Under the pieces are notes generated by a model. That model was not told where the DNA came from, searched no databases, and worked only from the letters and a program-made list of their open reading frames with translations. A DNA stretch of 64,000 nt from Cellulosimicrobium sp. Marseille-Q4280. Lineage in GTDB: Bacteria > Actinomycetota > Actinomycetes > Actinomycetales > Cellulomonadaceae. Numbering within the stretch: position 1 is the first letter of the stretch; each line of letters starts with the position of its first letter. A program made the position numbers and the translations under genes. The stretch is taken from positions 62,001 through 126,000 of the forward strand of contig NZ_CALPBY010000003.1 of NCBI RefSeq assembly GCF_943181405.1, written 5' to 3'. This document shows, one piece after another, positions 15,757 to 23,919 of the stretch.

Positions 15757-18651
15757 TCAGGCGTCCTTCCGGATGGCGATGTCGGTGCCGGTCGGCTCGT
15801 GCGGGAAGCGCAGGGCCAGCAGGTCCTCGGGCAGGGTCGACTCCGTGTCGGTGCGGTTCCACCGGTCGACGCTCCAGTCGGACTCGCGGGTGCCCTGGTA
15901 GCGGTTGAGCGGCTCGGCGAGCCCGTCCACCGCCTCGGCCACGGTCAGGCCCCAGGGGGCCCGGCCGGTCTCCACGAGACGCTTGACCAGGAACCGCACC
16001 CGATCCCAGGCCGCCTCAGCGGCGCCTCGGTTCCAGGGGCGAGGCATCGCGTCCCGGACCTTCGGCTCCTCCGCGGCCCACAGGCCCTCGTCCGCGAAGT
16101 CCTCCATGAACCGCTCGCGCTTGAGGGCGACCTGGGCGTTCATCCACGACTCCTGGACGCCGTCGGTCAGCGTGCGCACCGTGGCTAGCAGGGTGTCGCG
16201 CTGCCGGCCGACGTCCTTGGCCGCCTCGAGGTCGACAAGGGCCGCAGCGAAGGCGTCCTGGTCGACGTAGACCATCCGCTCGCCGGAGTTGTCCGACCAG
16301 GGCACCGGGGTCGACTCGGGGTCGCGGCTGCCGAAGGTGTCCCCCTCGCGCCGGCGCCACTGCCGGTCCCAGCTGGTCTCGTGCCCGCCGGCCGCGCTGT
16401 AGTGCGTCGGCCAGTGCAGGTCCACGTTGCCCTTGGCGTCCTTGGTCGCCTGGACCTCCAGGTAGCGCGCCCGGACCGAGCCCGGCGGGACCGTCAGCAG
16501 GTGCTCGGCGTCCGCCGTCGCCGGCCCGGTGTGGAAGTAGACCGTGAACTTGCGGGCGTGGTTGCCGTTCCACCACCCGCCCTCGTCGTCGTAGCCGATG
16601 CCGATGAGGGTCGCGCCCTGGTGCGTACGCTGACGGATCCGCTCGATCGCGTCCATCAGCTCGGGGTCGGACAGGTGGTCGACCGGACGGGCCGCACGCT
16701 TCCAGGTGCTCCACGCCTCGGACATGGACAGCGTCACCCACCGGGACACGACGTGCATCGCGGGGATCACCCACTCCTGGGTGGGGCGCGGCTTGCCGGT
16801 CTTGGTGTACTCGTGCTGGTGGACCCACACGTCCTGAGGCAGTCCGCGCTGCGGGCTGCCGTTCGCCGCTGTCACCCAGGCCCGCTTGGCGGGCGTCAGC
16901 ACGACGTAGGTGCCGTCCTTCTTGCGGGCGACGAGCAGCGCGTCGGGGTGCTCGCGGCGCGCGCCGGCGACGAACGCGGCGTCGTCTCCGGCGCCGGCGT
17001 TGGCGGCCACGATGCGGGCCCGCTCGGCGAGGATCTCCTTGGCGGCGCGCGCCTCGGCGGCGGGGTCGCCACTCATGGGGCGGAACCAGCGGGCGCCGAC
17101 CTTCCATGTGGTGATGACGGGGTCGATCGCGGCGTGCGCGGCGTCGAGGTCGATGCCTTCGGCCTGGGCGACCCGGCCTGCGAGCAGGTCGCGGAACGGG
17201 GCTTCGGCGGCCGCCTCGGCCTCCTTGATCTCGATGGCCTTGGTCAGCGTCGGGAACATGTCGGCGTAGGCGTGCCGCTCGAGGCGGGCACCCAGGTAGG
17301 TGCGCATCGTGGCGACGTCGACCAGGTCGAGCGGCAGCACGAACTTGTCGTCGACCTCGATGGTGCAGGAAGCGGGCGTGGACGGCACGCGCAGCTCCTG
17401 GTCGTACCCCGAGCCGATCCACTCCTCGACGGTGCGGGGGTAGGTGAACACGAACTCCCCCGCGGCCTTGCCGTGCTTCTTGATGACGTGGGCGACGTCC
17501 GAGCGAGGGGACTCGGCCCGCGGCGGGCGGATGCGCTCGTGGTGGTCGTAGTTGTAGCGCTCCCGGCCGCGCGAGGGCCAGTCGTGGTGGCGGGTGGCGA
17601 CCATGACCCGCATGCCGGGTCGCAGCTGCTGGTTCAGCGACCGCAGCCAGTCGTAGAACGACGTGCGGCCGGTGGTGATCTGGTTCTCGTCGTCGGCGAT
17701 GAGCACGACGTGCCCGGTGTCGTAGTCCTCGGGCGACAGCAGGGAGACCCCGACCTTGGGCAGCGGGTGGAACACCGGCGTACGGTCGATCAGGCCCTGC
17801 AGGATGAGGGCGACGCGCATGAAGTGGCGCTCGCGGGCGCCGGCGTCCTTCTCGGCCTTGAGCCAGGCGTCGGTGCCGGGCTGCAGCGGCTTCTTGGTCC
17901 ACCGGTCGACGAAGATCGAGGTGAACTCGTTGCGGGCCGGCACGAGGCGCGTGCCGACGTTGAAGTTCGTGTCCATCCGGTAGACGCGCTCGCCGTTGCG
18001 GATCAGCCAGTAGGTGTGCTTGTTCTTGGCGTTGAGCTGGCTGTTGAGGATCGGGTCCTTGTAGTCGATCTCGGTGCGGCGAGCCATGATCGCCACGACG
18101 CCGCGGGCCTCGGGCAGCACCTGGTTCAGGTGCGCGGGGTCGGAGGTGATCCACTCGTCGAACGCGTCGATCCGACGGAAGTCGATGCCGTTGCTCTCCG
18201 CGTCGATCGCGGACTCCTCATCCATCGCGAGCACGAGCTGTCGCACGTGGATCGGGGTGCCGGCCGGTGCGGGCTCGCCGTCGGCCAGCTGGACGATCTC
18301 CTCGTCACGGCCGAGGTAGAGGTTCATCGTCCAGATGCCCTCCTGCATGAGCTCGAGCTTCTCCTGCAGCGGCTTGAGCTCCAGTTCCAGGGCTCGCGCC
18401 TGCCGGTCGAGCTCAGCCTGCTGGGCCGCGATGGCCTCCCGCGCCGAGTGGACCTTGTCCAGGGCGGCCTTGCGGGCGTGGGCGACCTGGGCGTGCGCAG
18501 CGGCCATGCTCGCCTTGACGGCGACCGCAGCGTCCGCGCCGGTGGGCACCAGGGCGTTGCCGGTGCCTGCGGACTGCGCCACCTCGAGCGCGCTGCTCGT
18601 GGCGGCGCGTGCGGCTTCGAGGGCGGCGTCGGTCTCGTCCTGGGTGCTCAT
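15757..18651 (-). CDS. large protein of unknown function with N-terminal coiled coil
   Basis: 964 residues. Residues about 55-115 are a highly charged coiled coil (heptad-like alanine/leucine with many Glu and Lys). The rest is a soluble mixed protein containing HVVLIADDENQITTG near residue 315 and NQQLRPGMRVMVATRHHDW near 350; no clear Walker A is present. No signal peptide or membrane segment. The ATG at 18651 is nine bases after a CCGCACAT element. Size and lack of relatives that I recognise suggest a core protein of the mobile element, perhaps structural or DNA-bound, but nothing proves this. Confidence 0.7.
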   Translation of the reverse strand: MSTQDETDAALEAARAATSSALEVAQSAGTGNALVPTGADAAVAVKASMAAAHAQVAHARKAALDKVHSAREAIAAQQAELDRQARALELELKPLQEKLELMQEGIWTMNLYLGRDEEIVQLADGEPAPAGTPIHVRQLVLAMDEESAIDAESNGIDFRRIDAFDEWITSDPAHLNQVLPEARGVVAIMARRTEIDYKDPILNSQLNAKNKHTYWLIRNGERVYRMDTNFNVGTRLVPARNEFTSIFVDRWTKKPLQPGTDAWLKAEKDAGARERHFMRVALILQGLIDRTPVFHPLPKVGVSLLSPEDYDTGHVVLIADDENQITTGRTSFYDWLRSLNQQLRPGMRVMVATRHHDWPSRGRERYNYDHHERIRPPRAESPRSDVAHVIKKHGKAAGEFVFTYPRTVEEWIGSGYDQELRVPSTPASCTIEVDDKFVLPLDLVDVATMRTYLGARLERHAYADMFPTLTKAIEIKEAEAAAEAPFRDLLAGRVAQAEGIDLDAAHAAIDPVITTWKVGARWFRPMSGDPAAEARAAKEILAERARIVAANAGAGDDAAFVAGARREHPDALLVARKKDGTYVVLTPAKRAWVTAANGSPQRGLPQDVWVHQHEYTKTGKPRPTQEWVIPAMHVVSRWVTLSMSEAWSTWKRAARPVDHLSDPELMDAIERIRQRTHQGATLIGIGYDDEGGWWNGNHARKFTVYFHTGPATADAEHLLTVPPGSVRARYLEVQATKDAKGNVDLHWPTHYSAAGGHETSWDRQWRRREGDTFGSRDPESTPVPWSDNSGERMVYVDQDAFAAALVDLEAAKDVGRQRDTLLATVRTLTDGVQESWMNAQVALKRERFMEDFADEGLWAAEEPKVRDAMPRPWNRGAAEAAWDRVRFLVKRLVETGRAPWGLTVAEAVDGLAEPLNRYQGTRESDWSVDRWNRTDTESTLPEDLLALRFPHEPTGTDIAIRKDA

Positions 18652-18660
18652 GCTCGTCCT

Positions 18661-18670
18661 ATGTGCGGCA
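18661..18670 (-). promoter_or_regulatory. CCGCACAT element, instance 7
   Basis: TGCCGCACAT, nine bases before the ATG at 18651; it abuts the stop of the 18671-18967 gene. Confidence 0.76.
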
Positions 18671-18967
18671 TCACCATCGGCCGCGGCGACGTCCCATGCG
18701 CTGCTCGAACTGCTCGCACGAGCACACGGGCGCGCCCGCGCCGGACTTGCGCCGGCACGCGCCGTCACGACCGTGCTGAGCGCCGCGGTGACCGCAGGTG
18801 CACTCGGCGGCGGCACGCAGCGCGCCGGGCGACCCGGCCCCCCGGCCGGGGCAGATCGGGCGGTGAGCGCGGGCGAACGTGGTCGCGTCGACGCTGCGGA
18901 ACACCACGGTCTCGGCCGGGCACCGCGGGCACGAGAAGCGCAGGGCGTGGAGCTTGATGAAGGTCAC
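18671..18967 (-). CDS. cysteine-rich zinc-binding protein
   Basis: 98 residues with 11 cysteines: CPRC near residue 14, single cysteines near 39, CTCGH near 57, then a C...CSC cluster near 82. The second half fits a CxCGH-x(n)-H-x(n)-C-x(n)-CxC pattern frequent in small phage proteins. It probably binds zinc and perhaps nucleic acid. The GTG at 18967 overlaps the TGA of a 10-codon micro-gene by four bases, so translation is probably coupled to it. Confidence 0.68.
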   Translation of the reverse strand: MTFIKLHALRFSCPRCPAETVVFRSVDATTFARAHRPICPGRGAGSPGALRAAAECTCGHRGAQHGRDGACRRKSGAGAPVCSCEQFEQRMGRRRGRW

Positions 18968-18996
18968 GGCGCACCGTACCCGGCTGGTGAGGTCAC
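18964..18996 (-). CDS. 10-residue micro-gene coupled to the zinc-binding protein
   Basis: GTG at 18996, exactly nine bases after a CCGCACAT element, encodes VTSPAGYGAP and stops at a TGA sharing four bases (GTGA) with the start of the 98-residue zinc-binding protein. The element's strict spacing predicts this start rather than the larger gene's. The peptide may merely deliver ribosomes to the next start. Confidence 0.5.
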   Translation of the reverse strand: MTSPAGYGAP

Positions 18997-19005
18997 ACCA
19001 TTCAG

Positions 19006-19015
19006 ATGTGCGGCA
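19006..19015 (-). promoter_or_regulatory. CCGCACAT element, instance 8
   Basis: TGCCGCACAT, nine bases before the GTG of the 10-codon micro-gene at 18996. Confidence 0.72.
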
Positions 19016-19048
19016 AGACCTGCTGGACAGCGCGTTGCCGTGCGGTGG

Positions 19049-19798
19049 TCAGGCGTGGTCGTCCTCGTAGATCAGGCCGCGGGTGTAGCCGGGGATGTGG
19101 CCGTCGCGCCAGGCGACGCGCGCGGCGCTGTGCCACGGGTCGGGCCCCTCGCTGGTGCGCCCCTCCCAGTCGCGGGTCCACTCGACGCCGGTCTGGTCGA
19201 TGGCGCGCAGGGCCGTGACGGTGGCTTCGGGCTTGCCGTAGCCGCGCATGAACAGGTCGGGTGCCTCCCGCTCCTCGACGACCGCCAGGTGCAGGCGGCG
19301 CACGATGGGGACCCCGCGGTGCAGGTGGTGCAGGTTGCAGGTGGCGTCGCGGTGGCCGACGACCTCGAACGCGATCTCGGTGCGGATGCCCGCGGGCTGC
19401 TCGCCGAAGCGGACGTCGCCGGTGCGGGCGAGCATGCCGGCGTCCTCCATGAGCATGAGCGTGACGGGGCTCATGCTGCTCAGCGGGCGGTTGGCGGCGA
19501 TGGTCTGGTCGAACTCGCGGTGCGCCTCGGTGAAGCTGTCCACCCACGGGCCGCCGGTGTCCTGGGCGGCGGCGGCGTCGATGTCAGGGTGGGCGCCGCG
19601 GGCGTACCAGAGCAGGTTGCCCGCCTGGCCGTAGCCGCGCGAGCGGGCGAGGCTGTGCAGCAGGCGCAGGGTCTGCAGGCGGGGACGCTCGGCGTCGGTG
19701 GGTAACACGCAGAGCAGGTCGGTGGTGCTCGTGCCCGGGTGGGCGGCGATGTGTGCACGCGCCGCCTCGACGACGTCGGCGACGGGGTCGGTGCTCAT
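19049..19798 (-). CDS. hypothetical protein with winged-helix-like N-terminus
   Basis: 249 residues. The N-terminal 70 residues (AHIAAHPGTSTTDLL ... HSLARSRGYGQ ... LLWYARGAH) resemble the N-terminus of the 28873-29283 protein and look like a small helical DNA-binding or adaptor domain. The remainder is soluble and unrecognised. The ATG at 19798 lies 17 bases after the stop of the membrane protein upstream, with which it forms an operon. Confidence 0.65.
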   Translation of the reverse strand: MSTDPVADVVEAARAHIAAHPGTSTTDLLCVLPTDAERPRLQTLRLLHSLARSRGYGQAGNLLWYARGAHPDIDAAAAQDTGGPWVDSFTEAHREFDQTIAANRPLSSMSPVTLMLMEDAGMLARTGDVRFGEQPAGIRTEIAFEVVGHRDATCNLHHLHRGVPIVRRLHLAVVEEREAPDLFMRGYGKPEATVTALRAIDQTGVEWTRDWEGRTSEGPDPWHSAARVAWRDGHIPGYTRGLIYEDDHA

Positions 19799-19815
19799 GT
19801 CGGTGTACCTGCGGC

Positions 19816-20232
19816 TCAGAGGGAGGCGGCGGCCAGGACGGTGGCCTGCCGGTTCAGCAGCGGCAGGTCCCAGCCGACGGTCGTGACCTCGAAGTCCTGC
19901 CCGACGGCCAGCGAGGCGTACAGGGCGTCGGCGTCCGGCGTCTCGCGCAGCGGCAGGTCCTGGATGCGCAGGCGCCCGCACCCGACGGTGTAGACACGCA
20001 GGTCGCGGTTCTCCGGCTGGTCGAAGCGTGCGTCGAGGCCGGTGACCTCGCAGGTGCGGGTCTGCTCGGCGGCGTAGCTGACGGCGTACCCCGCGAACCC
20101 GAGACCGACGGCGGTCAGCGCCACCAGGGCAAGGCCCACTCCGACGATGCGTCCGGCGGCCCGGCGGCGGTGCGCGGCGGGGTCGGACTGCACGAGATGG
20201 ACGGAGGTCTCGACGTTCACGATGTCGCTCAT
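19816..20232 (-). CDS. single-pass membrane protein, RVYT/CG family
   Basis: 138 residues: a cytoplasmic basic N-terminus, one transmembrane helix (about 29-53) and an external domain with EQTRTCEVTG, LRVYTVGCG and EVTTVGWDLP. It is a clear paralogue of the 22589-22984 protein, sharing two cysteines that could form a disulphide. Proteins of this type are very common in actinobacterial phages and plasmids, but their role is unknown. The ATG is nine bases after a CCGCACAT element. Confidence 0.72.
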   Translation of the reverse strand: MSDIVNVETSVHLVQSDPAAHRRRAAGRIVGVGLALVALTAVGLGFAGYAVSYAAEQTRTCEVTGLDARFDQPENRDLRVYTVGCGRLRIQDLPLRETPDADALYASLAVGQDFEVTTVGWDLPLLNRQATVLAAASL

Positions 20233-20241
20233 GGTCGACCT

Positions 20242-20251
20242 ATGTGCGGCA
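20242..20251 (-). promoter_or_regulatory. CCGCACAT element, instance 9
   Basis: TGCCGCACAT, nine bases before the ATG at 20232. Confidence 0.76.
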
Positions 20252-20262
20252 CCGCTCGCCGG

Positions 20263-21678
20263 TCAGCACGCGACCTCGTCGTAGGGCAGCATGCGGATCT
20301 CGGTGACCGGTGTGCCGTCGCGGATCAGGGTGCGCTCGACGGTGATGTAGCCCGCCGGCATCGTCTTGGTCCGTGCCGCGAAGGACTGGTAGGCGTTGGC
20401 GCCGGGCCGCACGGCCAGGGCAGTCCTGCGGCCGTACGGCGTGCTGAGCGTCACGTCGACCGGCTCGTCCCAGGCGTTGGTCGCCCAGACCGCGAGGTAG
20501 GCGTTGCCGCTCAGGCAGCGCGGCTGGACGTCCATGTCGATCTTGATCTGCTCGGCCAGCTCGGGAGCGCTGACGACGTGGAGCACCTCGACCGAGGTGC
20601 GGGCCTCGCGCGCGCCGTCGACGGTGGTGGCGGTGACCTGCACGTCGCCCTGGCGCAGCCCGGTGATGACGCCGTCGGGCGAGACGGTGGCGGTGGCCGG
20701 GTCGCTCGTCGCCCAGCTGACCGTCCGGTTGGTGGCGTTGGCGGGCGTGACGACGGCGGTGAGCCGCTGCGGCGTGCCGACCAGGACGCTGGCGGCCGGG
20801 GGCGTCAGGGTGAGGTCGTCGACGGGGATGAACGGGGCGTTGACGGTGACGATGGCGCGGGCGCGCACGCCCGAGTTCTCGAGCGTGCCGCCGAGCTCGA
20901 ACTGGCGGGGGTGGTCGAGCAGTGCGGGGTCGACCGGGTCCCAGGTGACGTGGGCGGGCGCGGTGGTGCCGTCGGAGTAGTGGACCGTCACGGTGTCGGG
21001 CAGCGCCGGGGCGATGCCGGTGAGGGTGTCGACCTCGACGTCGTCGACGGACTCGATGACGACGGCGGGCTCGCCGGGGTCCACGGGTTCGACCGGCTCG
21101 CCGGGCTCCGGCTCGCTCGGCGTGCCGGGCTCGCCGGGCTCACCCGGGTCGACCGTCCCCGGCGGGTCGGTCGGCTGCGGCGGCTCGACGGGCTGCGGCG
21201 GCTCGGCCGGTTCTGCGGGTTCCGGACGCGGGCCGACGGGCGTGACCGGCTGCTCCCCCGTCGCGGGCCCGGGGTCGGACGCCGCGGGCTGGCCGGCCGG
21301 TCGAGTGGCGGGCGCCCCGCCGCTGCCGGGTGCTGTCGGACGGTCGACGGCAGGCCGGTGACGACCCCGGTCTGTCTCGGGGGCCGGGTCCGGGGCCGGG
21401 TCCGTCTCGGGCACCTGGTCCGTCTCGGGTGCGGCCGGCGCAGGGGTCGTCGACGGCGCAGCGTGCCCCGGCTGGTCCTCGCTCTGGCTCGGAGAGGGTG
21501 CGGGCGCCACGGGCTCAGCAGCGACCGGCTGCGGTGCCGCCTGCGAGGCGAGGACCCAGCTGGTCAGCGGGGCGACGACGGCCGCGCCGACCAGGAACGC
21601 CAGGGCGATCTTGCGCCGCCGCCGGCGGCGGTCGTCGGGGTGCTCGGTGGTGCGCTCCTGCTGGTCTCGCGGGCCCAT
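20263..21678 (-). CDS. membrane-anchored Ig-like surface protein with Pro/Glu linker
   Basis: 471 residues. A basic stretch (RRRRRRK) and one transmembrane helix (about 24-45) anchor it with the bulk outside. Residues about 50-210 are a Pro/Glu/Asp-rich linker with repeated PEPGEP-like units. Two Ig-like domains follow: a Big_4-like one (VHYSDGTTAPAHVTWDP, about 230-285) and a Big_2-like one (NATNRTVSWATSDPATATV, about 290-365). A C-terminal domain of about 100 residues has two cysteines. An AGGAG ribosome-binding site precedes the ATG. It may display a binding domain at the cell surface. There is no sortase signal at the C-terminus. Confidence 0.75.
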   Translation of the reverse strand: MGPRDQQERTTEHPDDRRRRRRKIALAFLVGAAVVAPLTSWVLASQAAPQPVAAEPVAPAPSPSQSEDQPGHAAPSTTPAPAAPETDQVPETDPAPDPAPETDRGRHRPAVDRPTAPGSGGAPATRPAGQPAASDPGPATGEQPVTPVGPRPEPAEPAEPPQPVEPPQPTDPPGTVDPGEPGEPGTPSEPEPGEPVEPVDPGEPAVVIESVDDVEVDTLTGIAPALPDTVTVHYSDGTTAPAHVTWDPVDPALLDHPRQFELGGTLENSGVRARAIVTVNAPFIPVDDLTLTPPAASVLVGTPQRLTAVVTPANATNRTVSWATSDPATATVSPDGVITGLRQGDVQVTATTVDGAREARTSVEVLHVVSAPELAEQIKIDMDVQPRCLSGNAYLAVWATNAWDEPVDVTLSTPYGRRTALAVRPGANAYQSFAARTKTMPAGYITVERTLIRDGTPVTEIRMLPYDEVAC

Positions 21679-21784
21679 CCGGACTCCTGGTCATGTGGCC
21701 GGCGCCTCGCCGGGCTCGCCCTGCTGCTGGACGTGCATGTCGACGCTAGCGCTGGCCGGGCGGTGGCCGAGGGAGCGTCGGTGC

Positions 21785-21825
21785 GAGGTCACCCGAGCGG
21801 ACCTGCTGGTTCACTCGGGTGCCTC
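21785..21825 (-). terminator. hairpin terminator
   Basis: A 12-bp stem with one bulged T (21785-21797 with 21814-21825) and a 16-base loop, just after the stop of the 21843-22592 gene. The rest of the gap to 21678 shows nothing else recognisable. Confidence 0.6.
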
Positions 21826-21842
21826 GCCTGGGGCGCGTTGCG

Positions 21843-22592
21843 CTACCTCTGGCGCCGCAGGGTCGCCGCGCGCATGAACTCCGGGATCGCGAGCTGATCG
21901 GCGCCCTCGGGCGAGACCTGCACCGGTTCGGCCGGTAGGCCGTACTGCACGGCGAGCTCGGCACCGGGCAGGCCGGCGGCGCGCGCGGCGTCGGCGATCG
22001 CACGCACGAGCGCCTCCTGGGCGCGCGCGTTGCGCGCCGAGAACATCCACAGGTCGACGTTGCGCCAGTCGCCGAGCTCGGCGTGCTCGCCGCGAACGCG
22101 GGCTGCGCGGACGGCACCGGGGGCGGCGGCGAGGAACGTGACCGGGCGCCGCGACCACAGGGCCGTGCGGGAGGCCGCGTTGGCCCCGCGGTCGACGAGC
22201 AGCAGGCCCAGGGTGCGCTGGTTCGCGACCGAGGCCCGGACGCTGGTCGAGTCGATGGCCGCGAACGGCAGCACGTAGGGCGACAGGAACGGCGCGAACG
22301 ACCCGATGAGGATGCCGCGCTCGAGCACGACGACCTTCTCGGCCGCGAGGAACGCCAGGATCACGGCGAACAGCACGGCGCAGAACGCGGCCTGCACCGC
22401 GGCCTGCACCGGGCTCGCGTTGCCGATGAGCCACGGGCCCGCCGAGAACGCGAGGAACGCCAGCACCACGGCCGTCCAGCCGGGGCCGTTGAGGGTCGCG
22501 GCGGACACGTGCCGGATCTCCCCCAGCCCGGACTTCGCGGCCAGGGACCGGACCTTGCCGGTGACCCGGTCGCCGGTCGGGCGCGCGCTCAC
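21843..22592 (-). CDS. two-pass membrane protein with PH-like domain
   Basis: 249 residues. Two adjacent transmembrane helices (about 40-57 and 63-85) are followed by a beta-rich cytoplasmic part (KVVVLERGILIGSFAPFLSPYVLPFAAIDSTSVRA...) that looks like a bacterial PH-type membrane domain, though this is by eye. The GTG at 22592 overlaps the upstream stop by four bases (GTGA). It is the second gene of a two-gene operon. Confidence 0.65.
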   Translation of the reverse strand: MSARPTGDRVTGKVRSLAAKSGLGEIRHVSAATLNGPGWTAVVLAFLAFSAGPWLIGNASPVQAAVQAAFCAVLFAVILAFLAAEKVVVLERGILIGSFAPFLSPYVLPFAAIDSTSVRASVANQRTLGLLLVDRGANAASRTALWSRRPVTFLAAAPGAVRAARVRGEHAELGDWRNVDLWMFSARNARAQEALVRAIADAARAAGLPGAELAVQYGLPAEPVQVSPEGADQLAIPEFMRAATLRRQR

Positions 22593-22984
22593 CGGGCCGC
22601 CTCGACGGGGTCGCCGAGGATCGTGGTGAAGGACGAGAAGATCGGGACGCGCCAGCCGACGGTGGTGACCTCGTACGTCTTGCCCTCCTCCAGCTGGCCG
22701 AAGATGTCGGCGGAGGAGAACTGGCCGCGCAGCCACAGGTCGCGCACCTGCAGGGTGCCGCACTGCTCGGTGTAGACCCGCATGTCCGACCCGCCGTCGC
22801 TGTTGCGCGCCCGGTCGGTGCCGGTGACGGTGCAGGTGCGGGTCTGCTCGCCGGCGAACGAGCTCGCGACCGTGATGGTGAGGCTCACGGCGATGATCAG
22901 GCTCACGAGGACGAGCACCGGGGTGCGCGTGCGCGCGTGGCGGCGCCCGGGAGTGCGGCCACGGCCGCTGCTGGGGTAGCTCAT
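22589..22984 (-). CDS. single-pass membrane protein, RVYT/CG family (paralogue)
   Basis: 131 residues: a very basic N-terminus, one transmembrane helix (about 23-45) and an external domain with EQTRTCTVTG, MRVYTEQCGTL and YEVTTVGW. It is a paralogue of the 19816-20232 protein about 2.4 kb away, and each stands at the head of an operon behind its own CCGCACAT element. Confidence 0.72.
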   Translation of the reverse strand: MSYPSSGRGRTPGRRHARTRTPVLVLVSLIIAVSLTITVASSFAGEQTRTCTVTGTDRARNSDGGSDMRVYTEQCGTLQVRDLWLRGQFSSADIFGQLEEGKTYEVTTVGWRVPIFSSFTTILGDPVEAAR

Positions 22985-22993
22985 GCAAGGTGT

Positions 22994-23003
22994 ATGTGCG
23001 GCA
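22994..23003 (-). promoter_or_regulatory. CCGCACAT element, instance 10
   Basis: TGCCGCACAT, nine bases before the ATG at 22984. Confidence 0.76.
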
Positions 23004-23077
23004 TCAGTGCAGGTAGCGGCGCTCACGGTGCGGTCGGGCGCCACGCGCAGAGGCGACACGGCGCTACGGTTCCGCCC

Positions 23078-23377
23078 ATGACGCACCAGCCCTACTACGG
23101 GCCTCCGCCGCCAGCTGTTCCGGCTCCTGCGCCGGCCCGCCGCCGCCCGTTCAAGCGGTCGGCCACGAACATCGTCGTCGGCATCGTCGCGCTCGGCGGC
23201 GGCCACATCTCGCTCGTCGCGGCGTACGGCCTGGCCGTCGAGGGCGACCCCACGGCCGAGCTGTGGGCGCACTTCGGCGCGGTCCTGCTGCTCGGCGCCG
23301 TGACGAACCTCGGCGTCGCGGCCTACCGGGTCGCGAACCGCATCGACTACCTCTACCGGAACGTCGGTGGGCCCTGA
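23078..23377 (+). CDS. small two-pass membrane protein
   Basis: 99 residues: a proline-rich cytoplasmic start (YYGPPPPAVPAPAPA) then two transmembrane helices (about 29-52 and 62-84). The ATG has no Shine-Dalgarno; TACGGT lies seven bases upstream, so a normal leaderless promoter is likely. It converges with the 23383 gene six bases away. Confidence 0.65.
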   Translation: MTHQPYYGPPPPAVPAPAPARRRPFKRSATNIVVGIVALGGGHISLVAAYGLAVEGDPTAELWAHFGAVLLLGAVTNLGVAAYRVANRIDYLYRNVGGP

Positions 23378-23382
23378 CAGGT

Positions 23383-23649
23383 TCAGCGCCCGGAGGGCGG
23401 GTACTGCCCGCTGCGGATCTTGCCCATCGCGAGCGAGCGGGTGACCGCGGCGAACACCCCGAAGCCGCCGAACGTGACCACGCCAACCCACCGAGCCGGG
23501 TTCTTGGCCTCCCCCGCCCACGCGCCCGTCAGCAACCCGACCAGCAGTGCGACGGACACGGTGAGCGCGACGCCCGCCATGACCGGCAGCCAGTACCGCA
23601 CGAACCGGACGGCGCCCTGCGGCGTGCGCCCGCCCACGGACGGGCTCAC
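23383..23649 (-). CDS. small two-pass membrane protein
   Basis: 88 residues with two transmembrane helices (about 17-43 and 52-72). The GTG at 23649 overlaps the upstream stop by four bases (GTGA). It ends the operon that begins with the DNA ligase. Confidence 0.62.
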   Translation of the reverse strand: MSPSVGGRTPQGAVRFVRYWLPVMAGVALTVSVALLVGLLTGAWAGEAKNPARWVGVVTFGGFGVFAAVTRSLAMGKIRSGQYPPSGR

Positions 23650-23867
23650 CAGTCGCCGCCGGTGTTCGGGATGCCGCGCACGTCCGCCACGATGGCCTCC
23701 TGGCGCGCCGCGGAGTCCTCGCCGAGGAATCGGGGGTCGCCGGTTCGCACGACGGCGAGGTCGCCACCCATCGACGCCAGGGTGAGCGTGCGCGGCCACC
23801 GGCGCGCGAGGCGCTGCAGGGAGGCGATGGCGCGCCGCTCGTCAGCTGTCAGGTCATCGTCGTCCAC
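23646..23867 (-). CDS. small acidic protein
   Basis: 73 residues beginning with an acidic run (DDDDLTADERRAIASL) followed by a helical basic stretch. Starts with GTG about 50 bases after the ligase stop. No motif recognised. It precedes a small membrane protein with a four-base overlap. Confidence 0.6.
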   Translation of the reverse strand: MDDDDLTADERRAIASLQRLARRWPRTLTLASMGGDLAVVRTGDPRFLGEDSAARQEAIVADVRGIPNTGGDW

Positions 23868-23919
23868 CGGCGCTCACCTGCTCTCGACGTAGTGGTGGTG
23901 AACCTGCCGCGGAGCCGGA

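Noticed and set aside
15757-18651. The 964-residue protein as an ATPase or portal-like phage protein.
   Set aside because: No Walker A or recognisable structural-protein motif; left as unknown.
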